Positions 1 to 8,657 of a stretch of 64,000 nt of DNA are shown here, piece by piece. This stretch comes from Carboxylicivirga sp. Its GTDB lineage: Bacteria; Bacteroidota; Bacteroidia; Bacteroidales; Marinilabiliaceae. The number at the start of each line of letters is the position of its first letter. Position 1 is the first letter of the stretch. The position numbers were made by a program, and so were the translations under genes. The notes beneath the pieces were generated by a model, which was not told the DNA's origin, did no database searches, and saw only the letters and a program-made list of their open reading frames with translations. Location of the stretch: NCBI GenBank assembly GCA_025210475.1, contig JAOARW010000106.1, positions 1 through 64,000 of the forward strand. Reading direction: 5' to 3'.

Positions 1-105
1 AACCTTGACTTTGCTAATGGCTTCCTTCAGATTTGGAGTCACCCCCAACACCCTTGCCAATTGCTAGTTCTTCCTGTCAACTTGGCGAACCCAAGAACGT
101 TTCAT
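1..105 (-). other. Possible decayed or edge-truncated reading frame
   Basis: Reading the minus strand from an ATG at 105, the frame gives a basic stretch beginning MKRSWVRQVDRKN, then a TAG at 66-64. The same frame then stays open to the window edge (QLARVLGVTPNLKEAISKVK). The composition looks coding, so this could be a pseudogene remnant or the start of a broken gene continuing outside the window. I do not recognise the family, and the piece is too short to be sure it is not chance. Confidence 0.2.
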
Positions 106-133
106 CTTGGTAGCACATTACCATGCCCGACAT

Positions 134-165
134 ACAAAAAAGGTGCCGCAGTACAGGCACCTTCT
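134..165 (-). terminator. Intrinsic terminator of tpx
   Basis: A 7-bp GC-rich stem (AGGTGCC at 141-147 with GGCACCT at 156-162) is followed, on the minus strand, by a run of T (the A-run at 136-141). It lies about 35 bp past the tpx stop codon. Confidence 0.85.
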
Positions 166-197
166 TTCTCTATAAATAAAACTCAACAACTAATATT

Positions 198-695
198 CTA
201 TAAAGCTTTTAAAGCCGCTTCGTAATCCGGCTCGTTAACGATGTCGTCAACTTGTTCGCTGTGCTTCACTTTACCATCTTCATCAATTACCACAACAGCC
301 CTTGACAATAATCCGGCTAAAGGTCCGTCGGTCATTTTTACGCCGTAGTTTTGGCTAAATACTTCATCTTTGTATTCCGATGCAGAAACAACATCCTCCA
401 GACCTTCGGCCCCACAGAAACGTGCATGAGCAAATGGTAAATCGCGCGAAACGCATAATACAACAGTGTTATCCTGTTTAGATGCTTCGGCGTTAAAACG
501 GCGAACTGATGCCGCACAAACACCTGTATCCACACTTGGGAAAATATTTAAAACAAGCTTCTTTCCTTTAAAATCAGCTAAAGAAACCTCGCTTAAATCA
601 GTTTTTACTAAAGAAAACTCAGGTGCTTCAGCACCTACTCTTGGAAGATCACCGGCTGTACTAACAGGTGAGCCTTTAAATGTAATTTTTGCCAT
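198..695 (-). CDS. tpx: Thiol peroxidase (Tpx, atypical 2-Cys peroxiredoxin)
   Basis: 165 residues, the usual length for Tpx. The enzyme reduces hydrogen peroxide and alkyl hydroperoxides with electrons from thioredoxin. The peroxidatic cysteine is C60 in PSVDTGVCAASVRRF and the resolving cysteine is C94 in ARFCGAEGL, matching the C61/C95 pair of E. coli Tpx. The N-terminal FKGSPVSTAGDLPRVG segment is also typical. There is no signal peptide, so it should act in the cytoplasm. It follows ccsBA on the same strand, but a terminator lies between them, so it is probably transcribed separately. It ends at its own terminator. Confidence 0.96.
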   Translation of the reverse strand: MAKITFKGSPVSTAGDLPRVGAEAPEFSLVKTDLSEVSLADFKGKKLVLNIFPSVDTGVCAASVRRFNAEASKQDNTVVLCVSRDLPFAHARFCGAEGLEDVVSASEYKDEVFSQNYGVKMTDGPLAGLLSRAVVVIDEDGKVKHSEQVDDIVNEPDYEAALKAL

Positions 696-760
696 TTTGT
701 TCTATTAAATTGTTCTGATTCCTAAACAACGCACGGAAAGCTTTTGTTTGCCGAAAAATC

Positions 761-794
761 AAAAAAAAGCTGAATACTTCAAAAGTATTCAGCC
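761..794 (-). terminator. Intrinsic terminator of ccsBA
   Basis: An 11-bp perfect stem (769-779 with 783-793) with a 3-nt loop, followed on the minus strand by eight T. It lies 28 bp past the ccsBA stop, separating it from tpx. Confidence 0.9.
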
Positions 795-821
795 ATACAT
801 ATGATTATGTGAATATTATAA

Positions 822-3800
822 CTATTCTATTTCATCTACTTTTTCTTCCAGATCCATCTCTTTGCGCAGTTTTCCTTCGTTATAAAAAGCATAAAAGGTA
901 ACCACACCAACCACAACGATTGTGTAATACACAAAAGATGGTATTGGCACCGGATCGCCCTTGGCATATGAGTGCATACCTGCCAGGTAATAATTAACCC
1001 CCAGGTAAGTCATTATAACCGATGCAAAACCAAATACCGACCAGAAATTAAAAGTGGTTAATCCGCGTAAGCCCGGAATAAATCGCATGTGCAGAATAAA
1101 TGCATAAACCAGAATGGTAACAGCCGACCAGGTTTCTTTAGGATCCCAGCCCCAGTAACGTCCCCAGGACTCATTGGCCCAAATTCCTCCTAAAAAGGCA
1201 CCAATGGTTAAAAAGTATAATCCAACCGTCATGGCCATTTCCGAGATGGATGATAACTCTTCGATGGTTAATGAAAATGCTTTATTGGTTTTGACCGACT
1301 TCATACCAAATAATATTAGATTCAGAAAACCCAATAATGCACCCAATGCCAGGAAACCATAACTGGCCGTAATAATAGCCACATGAATGGTTAACCAATA
1401 AGATTTTAACACTGGTACCAGGTTGGTTATTTCAGGATTCATCCAACTTAAGTGAGCAACCATTAGAATAATACCTGCAAAGAAGGATGTAACGGATAAG
1501 GCAATTGGACTTTGTCGACTAAAAATTAAACCAGATAGCAAAGTACTCCAGCCAATGTATAGCATCGATTCATAACCATTACTCCAAGGAGCATGACCAG
1601 AAATATACCATCTGAGAGCTAAACCTAGCGTATAAGCTACAAAGGCTATAACAATTAAAATCAGACTCCCTCTAACCAGCCACTTAAACTGCCATTTGGG
1701 ATTTACCAATGTAAATAACTGGAAGAATAGTAAAACTAATCCGAGCACCAAAAAGTATGGCATCAGGCTCATAAATAACGAGCTGCCATTATAAAAAATC
1801 TCGATTTCTTTCTTTTTTTCCGAAGGCAAGATCTCATGCCCGTATTTTTGCTGGTAATCAGCTATGGCCTTAACATAGGTGGCTTCTTCACTTGCGTTAC
1901 CCGACGACAAGGCTTCCACATACATTCCAAACAGATTGCGAACCAATAAACTGTCTTCCTGCGTCAGTCCTTTGGGTTTCGAACCTGGTGTCAGCCATGT
2001 TTCCTGGGCACCTGTTGGATTAGGAAATATCCTCAGGAAACTTCCCATCTGCGACATGTAGAACACATTAATCTGCTCATCTACCTTCACTGCCTCCTGC
2101 TCCAACTTATTTCGATAAGCGGGGCGTTTACGATAAGAGTCCTCCACCAGTTTACGAATTTTATATTCTCCTTTTTTGGAAAAGAAGTCTTCAAAAGCTG
2201 CTTTCTTACCACTAAGCTGTAACATCCCTTTTAGCTGATCATGCTTCACCGTTATCATGGGGATTTTTTGCCAATAAGCCGGATCAATCATCATGCTCAA
2301 AACAACTCTATCGGCCGACCAGCCTTTAAAAGTATTGTGTTTGGCCAATTTACGAACGACCTCGCTATTCAAGGTATTGAGTGGCTTCATACGCCCACCA
2401 TTATCCTGAACCCAAAGCTGCCCGAATGCATCGGCCGACTCCTGAGAAATTTTATGTGGTGGATTTAACTCATCGGCAAAAGCAGTTGAACTAACCAATA
2501 AAGCTACCAAAAGCATTAGCTTTTGCTTATGTTTGTATATATCTGAGGTACGATTGGCCAATTGGCGAAAACGTGTGTTTGGAGCAAATAGTGCCGCAAA
2601 CATACCTAAGGTCAGTAAAAAATAGCCGGCATAAGTAAGTAGGGTTCCCCACCAATCTCGATTAACTGAAAGAACTGTTCCCTTTTCATCCATATCGTAG
2701 GATGATTGGAAGAAACGGTAACCATGGTAATTCAATATATTATTCATAAAAATACGTCGATCTTCTTTTAAGCCGGTTCGCTCATCCAGCAAAGTGACTT
2801 CACTGGCAAATGAGCTTGGACTCTCGCTGCCCGGATAGCGCTCCAGTTCAAACTTATTCAAGTGTAATGAAAATGGTATGTGAATGTTTTTAGCGCCGTA
2901 ACTTACAGCAAACTTAACACCATCAATTTCTTCAATATGAGGCTTACCCAAAACATCTTTTCTTCCAAAAACAAAGAAATCTTTTCGCTTATCACCCAAT
3001 TCGGCAACAAACTTAATTGCATCGGGTAATCCCCGGCCGTTATCCCCTTCTACAGAGCGAGGCTCTATACCGGCACTTTCCAGATAATTGGTAAGCACCA
3101 TCTTCAGATCACCAACACTGTACAACACACCATTAAAAAGCTTATGAACCGAATCGGCCGCAAAGGTTTGTGTATTTCCCGTCTGCATTTGCATCATACT
3201 GGCTTCTACCGAAGGTTTGTAGTGAGGCATATTGTCTTTCACACTTAAAATAATGGTTTGACCATCTTCCGTTTCCGGATCAAAGGCAATACGATAATCA
3301 CCCACCTCAACTTCATCTCCCTGAAACAATGAAAACTCCTGTCGTCCTGCAGCGGCAGATAACACAAGACTTATGGCGGGTTTACCATCGGGCTTTTCGA
3401 TTAGTTTTGAGGTAGCCTGCGGAATAAAAAGACTACTCTTTATTTTTAATTTGCCTTTAGGAGTTGAGAAACTTGAGCGATACTCGTTAGGACTGACAAT
3501 TGAGTATAGCACATGCTCTTCGTCGTTATCTTTATAATCGCCTGAACTTACCTGCACGTTGACATACTGGTTGCTCGACAAGATTGTACTCGACTCCTGC
3601 CCTTCACGTATGTGCATCATACCTTCATAACCGATGTACCGGGTTACGGCCGCTCCAACTATGATCAGAAGAAAGGCCATGTGAAACGTCAGACCTGGCA
3701 GTTTTTTAATACTGAAACTATTAAATTTCAAAAGATTACCAACCATGTTAATGGCCAGCAGAACAAATACCAGTTCGAACCACCAGGCATTATATACCAA

Positions 3801-3926
3801 TGCTTTTGAGGCATTCGTTCCAAAATCATTCTCGATAAAAGTGGCTACGCCTAACACCACAGCCAGAAAAATTAACAAACAACCCATTAACCAATAGGCG
3901 GTTAAGAACTCATATAATTTCTTCAT
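822..3926 (-). CDS. ccsBA: Cytochrome c biogenesis fusion protein CcsB-CcsA (System II)
   Basis: 1034 residues. The protein moves haem across the inner membrane and attaches it to apocytochromes c. The N-terminal half (about 1-460) is ResB/CcsB-like: membrane helices near residues 12-32, 48-66 and 78-96, a large periplasmic domain, then another helix near 430. The C-terminal half is CcsA-like with many helices. It carries the haem-binding tryptophan-rich motif WGRYWGWDPKETW near residue 920-932, and SGHAPWSNGYES before it. A hydrophobic stretch ending STAFADE near residue 485-500 separates the halves and looks like a retained signal-type segment. Such fusions are usual in Bacteroidetes and Epsilonproteobacteria. 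It implies that the organism makes c-type cytochromes. Confidence 0.95.
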   Translation of the reverse strand: MKKLYEFLTAYWLMGCLLIFLAVVLGVATFIENDFGTNASKALVYNAWWFELVFVLLAINMVGNLLKFNSFSIKKLPGLTFHMAFLLIIVGAAVTRYIGYEGMMHIREGQESSTILSSNQYVNVQVSSGDYKDNDEEHVLYSIVSPNEYRSSFSTPKGKLKIKSSLFIPQATSKLIEKPDGKPAISLVLSAAAGRQEFSLFQGDEVEVGDYRIAFDPETEDGQTIILSVKDNMPHYKPSVEASMMQMQTGNTQTFAADSVHKLFNGVLYSVGDLKMVLTNYLESAGIEPRSVEGDNGRGLPDAIKFVAELGDKRKDFFVFGRKDVLGKPHIEEIDGVKFAVSYGAKNIHIPFSLHLNKFELERYPGSESPSSFASEVTLLDERTGLKEDRRIFMNNILNYHGYRFFQSSYDMDEKGTVLSVNRDWWGTLLTYAGYFLLTLGMFAALFAPNTRFRQLANRTSDIYKHKQKLMLLVALLVSSTAFADELNPPHKISQESADAFGQLWVQDNGGRMKPLNTLNSEVVRKLAKHNTFKGWSADRVVLSMMIDPAYWQKIPMITVKHDQLKGMLQLSGKKAAFEDFFSKKGEYKIRKLVEDSYRKRPAYRNKLEQEAVKVDEQINVFYMSQMGSFLRIFPNPTGAQETWLTPGSKPKGLTQEDSLLVRNLFGMYVEALSSGNASEEATYVKAIADYQQKYGHEILPSEKKKEIEIFYNGSSLFMSLMPYFLVLGLVLLFFQLFTLVNPKWQFKWLVRGSLILIVIAFVAYTLGLALRWYISGHAPWSNGYESMLYIGWSTLLSGLIFSRQSPIALSVTSFFAGIILMVAHLSWMNPEITNLVPVLKSYWLTIHVAIITASYGFLALGALLGFLNLILFGMKSVKTNKAFSLTIEELSSISEMAMTVGLYFLTIGAFLGGIWANESWGRYWGWDPKETWSAVTILVYAFILHMRFIPGLRGLTTFNFWSVFGFASVIMTYLGVNYYLAGMHSYAKGDPVPIPSFVYYTIVVVGVVTFYAFYNEGKLRKEMDLEEKVDEIE

Positions 3927-4198
3927 GTTTAATATCTTGGATTTTATATTTCAATACATTCATCATGTTTAAGACCTAAGAAAAAGTCGCCAGTCACAAA
4001 ATGCGACCTCAAAATAGTAAATAAGACCAATAAATCTGAATTTATAGCCAATTTTTTATTAAAAGTCATACTTCATCAGGTCAAACAGGTACAGACTTTT
4101 TTAAAGAAAAATTCGATGATAATTTACAGTTAAAAAATGTTAACCTTTTCTCTTATTGCGCGTAATAGCACCAATACTAATCGATATAAATTTGGAAG

Positions 4199-5752
4199 AT
4201 GCGAATTACTACGAAGATTATCGTTTTTTCGCTGGGGATGTTGTTGATTTTAGCTTTAGCTATAACAATTCCATCAAGTTATGTGAGCTATAAAGCCCAG
4301 CAAAGGGAACTTGTTGAATTGGAAAAAATGTTGCGAGACAATTTTGATGGACTAATCAAACACGAGGTAGAAACAGTCATCAGTTTACTTGAAAAAGTCA
4401 ATGCTGAGATACTTTCAGACAGTTTGACCTATGAAGAGGGAATCACTTTAGCGGCTAACCTGGTACGCGAACTTAGATATGGTGCTGATGGTTATTTCTG
4501 GGTAGACACGAAGGAAGGTGTAAATGTAGTATTGCTGGGCAAAAAAGATGTAGAAGGTAAAAGCCGTTGGAATCTTCAGGATGAAAAAGATAATTATCTC
4601 ATTCAGAACATCATTAAGTCAGCTACCTCAGGGAATGGATACTCCGAATACTGGTTTGCTCGTCCCGGCGAAACTGAAGCTTCGCCCAAAAGAAGCTATG
4701 CTGCCTATTTTGAACCGTTTAACTGGGTGGTTGGAACCGGCAATTATGTGGATGATATTGAAGCAACAGTAAATGCAGAAAAAGAATTTATTCTTGGCCA
4801 AATGAGAAAAGGAATTACATTAAGTTTATTAATCACCTTAATGGTTTTGGTAATTTTCTCTTTTGTAATTATCTACTTTGGTCGTCGTTTTGCCACCAAT
4901 ATTATTACTCTGTCTAAAAGTACAGAAGAAATTGCCAACGGTAATTTAATGGTACAGCTTGAAAAAACACAGAATGATGAAATCGGTGTTTTACAGGAAT
5001 CGCTTCAACGCACCACTGATAAGCTTAAAGAAATAATGAGCGAAATCATCGATGGCTCAGGTAACGTATTGGCTGCGAGTGAACAGATGGCTCAATCAGC
5101 TGAACACATCTCCAATGGTGCGACTTCGCAGGCCGCTTCTACCGAAGAAATATCTTCTTCCATCGAAGAAATGGTATCCAATATTCAGTCGAATGCCAAC
5201 AATGCTTCACGAACAGAAATTACTGCCGGCAAGGCCGAAAAAGGCATTAATCAGTTACAGGATACTGTCAAGAAAAACCTGGAAGCCATGCAAAGTATTA
5301 CCTCAAAGGTGGCTGTTATTAAAGACATTGCTGTTCAAACCAATCTCTTGGCATTAAATGCCTCGGTGGAAGCCGCACGAGCAGGCGAAGCCGGCCGGGG
5401 ATTCTCAGTAGTAGCCGGTGAAGTCAGAAAGCTATCGGAAGTGACGCAGGCAGCTGCCGGCGACATTGATGAATTATCGGTAACCAGTTTGGAAATTGCT
5501 GAAAAGTCGTGGCAGGCCATGGAAGATCTACTGCCTGAAATTGCCAGTATCATACAAATGATTCGGGAGATTCTGGCCTCCAGCAAAGAGCAGGAAGCAG
5601 GTGCTAATCATATTAACAGTGCCATCCAATCATTGGTAAGCATCACATCAGAGAATTCTGCTTCATCTGAAGAAATGGCCTCCAGCTCCGAAGAACTGTC
5701 ACGCCAATCAGAAATGCTTAACGAAACCATTTCGTTCTTTAAAACAAAATAA
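4199..5752 (+). CDS. Methyl-accepting chemotaxis protein, single-Cache sensor
   Basis: 517 residues. It has TM1 at about 6-28, a periplasmic Cache_2-type sensor at about 35-190 (DGYFWVDTKEG, then YSEYWFARPGE and WVVGTGNYVDD), TM2 at about 204-227, HAMP at about 228-281, and a long cytoplasmic coiled-coil signalling domain. The hairpin tip lies at about 375-400 (DIAVQTNLLALNASVEAARAGE), the conserved CheA/CheW contact region. It should relay binding of a small ligand to a chemotaxis-type kinase. No che gene lies nearby. The start is the first ATG, preceded by GGAAG, and puts the first helix at the N-terminus as expected. The ligand cannot be read from the sequence. Confidence 0.93.
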   Translation: MRITTKIIVFSLGMLLILALAITIPSSYVSYKAQQRELVELEKMLRDNFDGLIKHEVETVISLLEKVNAEILSDSLTYEEGITLAANLVRELRYGADGYFWVDTKEGVNVVLLGKKDVEGKSRWNLQDEKDNYLIQNIIKSATSGNGYSEYWFARPGETEASPKRSYAAYFEPFNWVVGTGNYVDDIEATVNAEKEFILGQMRKGITLSLLITLMVLVIFSFVIIYFGRRFATNIITLSKSTEEIANGNLMVQLEKTQNDEIGVLQESLQRTTDKLKEIMSEIIDGSGNVLAASEQMAQSAEHISNGATSQAASTEEISSSIEEMVSNIQSNANNASRTEITAGKAEKGINQLQDTVKKNLEAMQSITSKVAVIKDIAVQTNLLALNASVEAARAGEAGRGFSVVAGEVRKLSEVTQAAAGDIDELSVTSLEIAEKSWQAMEDLLPEIASIIQMIREILASSKEQEAGANHINSAIQSLVSITSENSASSEEMASSSEELSRQSEMLNETISFFKTK

Positions 5753-5856
5753 CAAAACTCATAGAATTATGGCGCATTGCAACTTGCACACATTAAGGCT
5801 TTTTTGTTGCTTTGCACCGTTTTTATAACATATAACTGGAAGATAATCAATTTAAG

Positions 5857-7095
5857 ATGAGAAGAATTTTAAGCGTACTGTTATTATCCATTATTACTGC
5901 ATTGGTCGTCGCTCAAGAAAACAAAAAAACTTTCAATGTCGAAATACATGGATTTGTGGGCGTTAATGCCTATTTAGACACCCGCCAAAGTGCAAGCGCC
6001 AGAAATGGAAATATTTATCTGTTCCCTAAACCTTTTAAAGATGATGGAGCTGGTAATGATCTGAATGATGCCTCCTACTCAGACATTGATGCTGCATTTA
6101 GCCGCTTCAACATTGGAGTGTCCGGGCCTGATATGTTTGGTGCTAAAAGTTTTGCCTTTATCGAAGGTGACTTTCTGGGCGATAAAAGCCAGGATAATCA
6201 GGATGTCAACTTCCGTTTACGCCATGCATTTATCCGCCTTAATTGGGATAAAACCAGTTTATTGGTAGGTCAGTACTGGCATCCGCTATTTATAACCGAA
6301 AACTTTGCCAACACAGTGAACCTTAGTTGCGGTACTCCATACCACCCGCTGAATCGTCAGCCAATGGTACGAGTGGGTCGCCAATTAGATGACCGGTTTG
6401 AGTTAATCGGCTTTCTAATGATGCAAAATGACTTTTTGGACAAAGGCATGCACGAAGCATCGGAATACTCAAATATTCCTGAAACAGCCTTGCAACTAAA
6501 ATATAAATCAGAGAATTTCTTTGCTGCTGTAACCGGTGGTTACAAAGTTCTTAAACCAGCCTTGGCCGATCCAAACACTGGTTTTAAAACAGATGAAACA
6601 GCCAAAGGAAGTTATTTCACCGGTTCGCTAAAGCATAATTTTGGTTCTTTTACATTGAAAACCGAAGCACTTTTCACAGCTGGTATGACCAACGTGGTAA
6701 TGCTTGGTGGTTTTGCCGAGAAAACCAACGCTTCTCAGGAACGAGAATATACAGCCATTAAAAACTTCTCTACCTGGGCCGATATTGAATCCAATGCGAA
6801 AAAGATAAAACCTGGTTTATTATTGGGTTATACCGAAAACCTTGGTGCTTTTGATAAGGCGACGATGATAATTGAGGATAATAAAGCAAAATATACTATT
6901 GGTGGAAACATTGCCAATATGTATTCCATCGTTCCGCGTGTTAAATTTATGGCAAGTCCTAAAATGTGGTTTGGAATTGAGTGGATGTATGTTGTTGCTG
7001 CCTACGGAAGTGAATACGATGAGTATGCTAAACCAATTGACACAACAAATTACACCAACAATCGTTTTACAGCGAGTATGCGTTACTCCTTTTAA
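5857..7095 (+). CDS. Outer-membrane beta-barrel porin (DcaP-like)
   Basis: 412 residues with a Sec signal peptide of about 20 residues (ends ALVVAQ). The mature protein starts with beta-strand-rich sequence (FNVEIHGFVGVNAYLDT), has the alternating pattern of a barrel, and ends with an aromatic residue (RFTASMRYSF), the usual outer-membrane insertion signal. Segments such as FRLRHAFIRLNW and LLVGQYWHPLF resemble DcaP-type porins. It probably forms a diffusion channel for small solutes; the substrate is unknown. It lies 104 bp after the chemotaxis receptor on the same strand, so a functional link is possible but unproven. Confidence 0.75.
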   Translation: MRRILSVLLLSIITALVVAQENKKTFNVEIHGFVGVNAYLDTRQSASARNGNIYLFPKPFKDDGAGNDLNDASYSDIDAAFSRFNIGVSGPDMFGAKSFAFIEGDFLGDKSQDNQDVNFRLRHAFIRLNWDKTSLLVGQYWHPLFITENFANTVNLSCGTPYHPLNRQPMVRVGRQLDDRFELIGFLMMQNDFLDKGMHEASEYSNIPETALQLKYKSENFFAAVTGGYKVLKPALADPNTGFKTDETAKGSYFTGSLKHNFGSFTLKTEALFTAGMTNVVMLGGFAEKTNASQEREYTAIKNFSTWADIESNAKKIKPGLLLGYTENLGAFDKATMIIEDNKAKYTIGGNIANMYSIVPRVKFMASPKMWFGIEWMYVVAAYGSEYDEYAKPIDTTNYTNNRFTASMRYSF

Positions 7096-7107
7096 AAATC
7101 AAGCATT

Positions 7108-7272
7108 GTGAAACAGAAACTGGCAGTAATAGCCATCTTAATGATTATTGCCGGCTTTGGCATGATCCACAGCACAAAAGGCATTATGGAAATAATCAGC
7201 ATGCTTTTAATTGGCGTAGGTTGTGCTTATCTGCTATTTTTGCTACTGAAAAATAAGTCTAAGGACGAATAA
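7108..7272 (+). CDS. Small two-helix membrane protein (54 aa, GTG start)
   Basis: An open frame of 54 residues starts at GTG 7108, 12 bp after the porin stop, and ends 11 bp before the DUF4268 gene. The sequence starts MKQKLAVIAILMIIAGFGMI and has two hydrophobic segments (residues 5-19 and about 30-47) joined by a short polar turn, with a charged tail (KNKSKDE). The tight spacing on both sides and the clean helix pattern argue for a real gene in the porin to DUF4268 operon. The function is unknown; it resembles small DUF-type membrane peptides of Bacteroidetes. Confidence 0.6.
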   Translation: MKQKLAVIAILMIIAGFGMIHSTKGIMEIISMLLIGVGCAYLLFLLLKNKSKDE

Positions 7273-7283
7273 AAGCTTGAAGC

Positions 7284-7754
7284 ATGTTTTCGAAAGAAGA
7301 GGCGAAAGAAATACGACAGCAATTCTGGCACAAGTTGGAAAACCGCACTCGACGTATACCTGGTCAGAAAGGTAAAAAGATCAAGTGGATTTTTGATGAA
7401 ACCAATATCAAAGGCCTGGATTTACGATTTGATATTAACCGCGAGCGGGCCATTGTAGCCTTGGAGATTAATCATCGTAGTGAAGAGCGTCGCTTGCAGT
7501 TGTACGAAAAGCTGGAAGCCTGTAAAAGCATCTTTGAAAACGAATTTGGAGGTTCACTCACCTGGGATTACCTTTATACAAAATCTGAAGGACGCGATGT
7601 TTGCCGGGTTTATGAAGAGTTATCACCGGCTGACATGTATCAGCAAGATCAGTGGCCCGAAGTCATGAAGTTTATGATTGACCGGATGATTCGTTTGGAA
7701 AAGGCCTTTTTAGAGGTTAAAGATTTCTTGCTCCACGATGAATTAGGAGCTTAA
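7284..7754 (+). CDS. DUF4268 family protein
   Basis: 156 residues, no signal peptide or membrane helix. The sequence matches the DUF4268 pattern known from Bacteroidetes: an N-terminal EEAKEIRQQFWHKLE helix, IKWIFDETNIKGLDLRFDI, a strand with ALEINHRSEERR, and LYEKLEACKSIFENEFGGSLTW. The family is often found alone or at the end of restriction/DNA-binding proteins, and its role is not established. Here it is a stand-alone cytoplasmic protein that closes the operon with the small membrane protein, and it is followed directly by a terminator. Confidence 0.8.
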   Translation: MFSKEEAKEIRQQFWHKLENRTRRIPGQKGKKIKWIFDETNIKGLDLRFDINRERAIVALEINHRSEERRLQLYEKLEACKSIFENEFGGSLTWDYLYTKSEGRDVCRVYEELSPADMYQQDQWPEVMKFMIDRMIRLEKAFLEVKDFLLHDELGA

Positions 7755-7777
7755 ACAGATACACTATTAAAATACAA

Positions 7778-8653
7778 TTAGAGGCTTATCCATCGGGGTA
7801 AGCCTTTTTTGTAGAACTTGCACAAATGAAACTCCGATGTAAACAAGCATCCTAAATCATCGGTATCGAAGGGAAAACTGAGCGTTAAATCAGAACCTGC
7901 ATTGTTTTTCAGAATATGGTAGATGATGGCATGCACACCACCAAAATCCTCCAATAAGGATGCACAATGTATCAAAGTCAGATGATTATTAAATTTTAGC
8001 AAAAAGGCACCGGCAATCATCTCATTATATTCATCATAAGCAGCATAAATGGCCGCGCTCTTAAAGCGAATGGAAAAACTAAGGATCTGTAACAGCTGAT
8101 TAAGCTGTTTCTTTTTAGCCAAAACATCTTTACGTTTGACATATTCGGTATACAAACCTGCATCCAATGACCTTACTACACTCATCTTGTTTTCCTGATA
8201 TCCTTTAACTGCACTAATAACAGAAGCATGCATTCGATCTTTAACATGATCGATTGGTTCGATTAAGTCGAGAACTGCGATTTGCTTTTCATCAGTTTGT
8301 GTAAATAGTTCTGCAGGCAATTTATTGTAGTGATTCATCACCAACGAAACATGGTAATATGAGATTTCATTAAGAAAGTCTGTCAGGATTTGATCTGCAA
8401 CTGGCACATTGTTAATTAATCCCAAATAAGGACTCCAGTATGGTGTATAAATTTGCTGCCCAAATACACCAAATTTTATTGGCAAAGGCAAAACAGCATC
8501 GTAATCGTTAAGTATTATGGCATCCCAATTCTTGCTAATAATGTCGAGGTACCAGGTTTGCGCAAAAACATGCCCGTTTACCGATTTTTTAACACAAGCA
8601 TCCCATTTATTGTCATCAATCTCGTCTCGCTTTAAGGTCCTAATAGTTTTCAT
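7778..8653 (-). CDS. Putative GNAT/FemAB-like acyltransferase
   Basis: 291 residues, soluble. The opening MKTIRTLKRDEIDDNKWDAC, HVFAQTWYLDIISKNWDAIIL and LPLPIKFGVFGQQIYTPYW segments are typical of a Bacteroidetes family of FemAB/GNAT-fold proteins. A C-terminal part with AAYDEYNEMIAGAFLLKFNN and a glycine-containing segment (FGGVHAIIYHILKN) fits an acyl-CoA or aminoacyl acceptor fold. The substrate is unknown. It starts 4 bp after radC ends, so the two are probably co-transcribed. The gene's 3' end carries the hairpin that terminates the opposite transcript. Confidence 0.6.
   Translation of the reverse strand: MKTIRTLKRDEIDDNKWDACVKKSVNGHVFAQTWYLDIISKNWDAIILNDYDAVLPLPIKFGVFGQQIYTPYWSPYLGLINNVPVADQILTDFLNEISYYHVSLVMNHYNKLPAELFTQTDEKQIAVLDLIEPIDHVKDRMHASVISAVKGYQENKMSVVRSLDAGLYTEYVKRKDVLAKKKQLNQLLQILSFSIRFKSAAIYAAYDEYNEMIAGAFLLKFNNHLTLIHCASLLEDFGGVHAIIYHILKNNAGSDLTLSFPFDTDDLGCLFTSEFHLCKFYKKGLPRWISL
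7783..7810 (+). terminator. Intrinsic terminator, inside the 3' end of the convergent gene
   Basis: A 9-bp stem with one G-T pair (7783-7791 with 7796-7804) and a 4-nt loop is followed by six T on the plus strand. It ends the DUF4268 unit. The same bases encode the last residues of the convergent gene, whose stop codon is at 7778-7780. Confidence 0.85.
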
Positions 8654-8657
8654 GTTC

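Noticed and set aside
4187..4194. TAAATTTG, an exact match to the -7 promoter consensus, just before the first chemotaxis gene
   Set aside because: It ends only 4 bp before the start codon and has no -33 TTG at the right distance, so using it would remove the start codon from the mRNA. Probably chance in A/T-rich DNA.
5857..7095. A link between the porin and the chemotaxis receptor as one sensing system
   Set aside because: Only 104 bp proximity and the same strand support it; no shared regulatory element was seen.
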